Source: Seiridium cupressi (taxonomy: Eukaryota; Ascomycota; Sordariomycetes; Amphisphaeriales; Sporocadaceae). Taken from it: a DNA stretch of 64,000 bases. The stretch lies in assembly GCA_036674765.1 (NCBI GenBank), contig JARVKI010000080.1:124001-188000 (forward strand). Direction: 5' to 3'. Each line of letters opens with the position of its first letter. Position 1 is the stretch's first letter. Of the stretch, positions 63,325 through 64,000 are shown piece after piece. The position numbers and the translations under genes are program-made. A model generated the notes under the pieces. The model was not told the origin of the DNA, made no database searches, and saw nothing but the letters and a program-made list of their open reading frames with translations.

Positions 63325-64000
63325 TTACACTCCTTCCTTCTTCTCTGCAGGAACGGACCACTTTGAGCTTCCCTCTGACTTTGCCGGGAAAGCAGTCGAC
63401 AAATCATTCAACTCTGACCACGGGGGATACGTAGATTTCCCGTCTTCGCCGATATTGACGACCTTGCCGCCATAAATGTACTTCTCGACCCATCTCAGCG
63501 AAACAACAGTGTGGACCAGGTTGACATACGGGCCTTCGGTAGCTTGGGCGGCCTGGAACTCGGGGTCCGATGTCACCTTGTGGAGCTCGGCGAAGCTGCG
63601 GAAGTAGAGCTCGACAGTGACATCGTGATCCTTCGTATCAATGGTTAGTCTGCGTAGTAGTATGACTTGGTGGTCAAGGGCAGGGCTACTGACATCGGCA
63701 ACGAAGCCACGGCCATTGCGACGGTTCATCTCTTCCAGAGCAGTACGGTAGCTGACCGGAGTATATACCTTTCTCCAAATCGTCAGCAAGTGGTATGTTG
63801 GGTCAAGATCACGAAGCCTAAAGGCACGGACAGTCCAGTTGCTCTATGGGGTGCCGCGGCCGCTTCGAGACGAGAGGTGCCTGGAGGTGCTCTTAGGACT
63901 AGACTCACCTGTTGATACTTTTCGATTCCGTTCTTGGCATGCAAAGGTGCTACCTTCTCGAGATATTGCCTCGCGAAGTTGGCACTTTCATCGACAGAGC
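63325..64000 (-). CDS. EthD-domain protein, 3' portion (runs off right edge)
   Basis: Two exons are visible (64000-63909 and 63768-63325), with a GT-AG intron between them that keeps frame. They encode the last 177 aa of an EthD (ferredoxin-like alpha/beta barrel) protein. Exon 1 has NFARQYLEKVAPLHAKNGIE, the region after the conserved first strand. Exon 2 contains DHDVTVELYFRSFAELHKV, DPEFQAAQATEGPYVN, VVSLRWVEKYIYGGKVVN and a Lys-rich end. EthD proteins form small dimers, and several act in degradation or secondary metabolism. The internal stretch DVSSPALDHQVILLR has intron-like ends but removing it breaks the frame, so I keep it as coding. Substrate unknown; the N-terminus is missing. Confidence 0.78.

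Noticed and set aside
63651..63693. GT-AG intron-like stretch within the EthD gene
   Set aside because: Removing the 43-44 bases shifts the frame into an immediate stop, while reading through keeps the EthD pattern.

Overview
The window comes from a filamentous ascomycete (Pezizomycotina). Genes carry many short GT-AG introns (about 45-80 bp). Fungal-only families are present: a HET-domain protein, a DUF6590-like protein, a killer-toxin-like subgroup C chitinase, a LysM/CBM18 protein and a RINT-1/Tip20 subunit. A full-length homologue of the circadian clock protein FREQUENCY is encoded. FRQ is, to my knowledge, absent from Aspergillus and Penicillium, so a Sordariomycete-like or Leotiomycete-like fungus fits better. 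I cannot name the species. AT-rich gene-free blocks, solo-LTR-like elements and several decayed genes indicate past transposition and possibly RIP-like mutation.

Left part (1-17.4 kb), accessory in character: the 5' end of an aldo/keto reductase running off the left edge; an LTR-like repeat; a six-exon ubiquitin-like-domain gene whose 3' end reads on through three in-frame TAG codons; then a divergent pair of chitin-related secreted proteins, a 698-aa protein with three LysM and two CBM18 modules (minus strand) and a 14-exon, 1710-aa chitinase (plus strand). The chitinase combines a CBM18 region, a GH18 domain and a C-terminal NucA/NucB-like nuclease domain. An acidic orphan protein follows it.

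Middle part (17.8-45.7 kb): mitochondrial hydroxyacyl-thioester dehydratase (HTD2-like), the HET-domain protein, frq with a GAT-rich candidate clock/light element upstream, and a 4.5 kb stretch without a convincing gene. This is followed by a second LTR-like element, a frameshifted sulfotransferase-like pseudogene, the RCC1-like mitochondrial protein FMP25 divergent from COG3 (Golgi tethering), an eight-exon DUF6590-like gene, a 642-aa orphan, and the remains of an MFS transporter and a Zn2Cys6-type transcription factor.

Right part (46-64 kb), mostly housekeeping: a YMC1-type mitochondrial carrier, RINT-1/Tip20, a small VOC protein with an apparent frameshift at its 5' end, a Cwf23-like J protein, a GH18 endo-N-acetylglucosaminidase-like enzyme, the CSB/Rad26 repair translocase, a divergent ribosomal protein pair (uS11/RPS14 and uL30/RPL7) sharing a promoter with a telobox, and an EthD-domain protein running off the right edge. 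The second intron of RPL7 holds a candidate C/D snoRNA whose guide matches a universally conserved 25S rRNA segment; as I recall, yeast RPL7 introns host snoRNAs aimed at the same segment. All exon structures were read by eye from splice signals and reading-frame continuity and are not transcript-verified.
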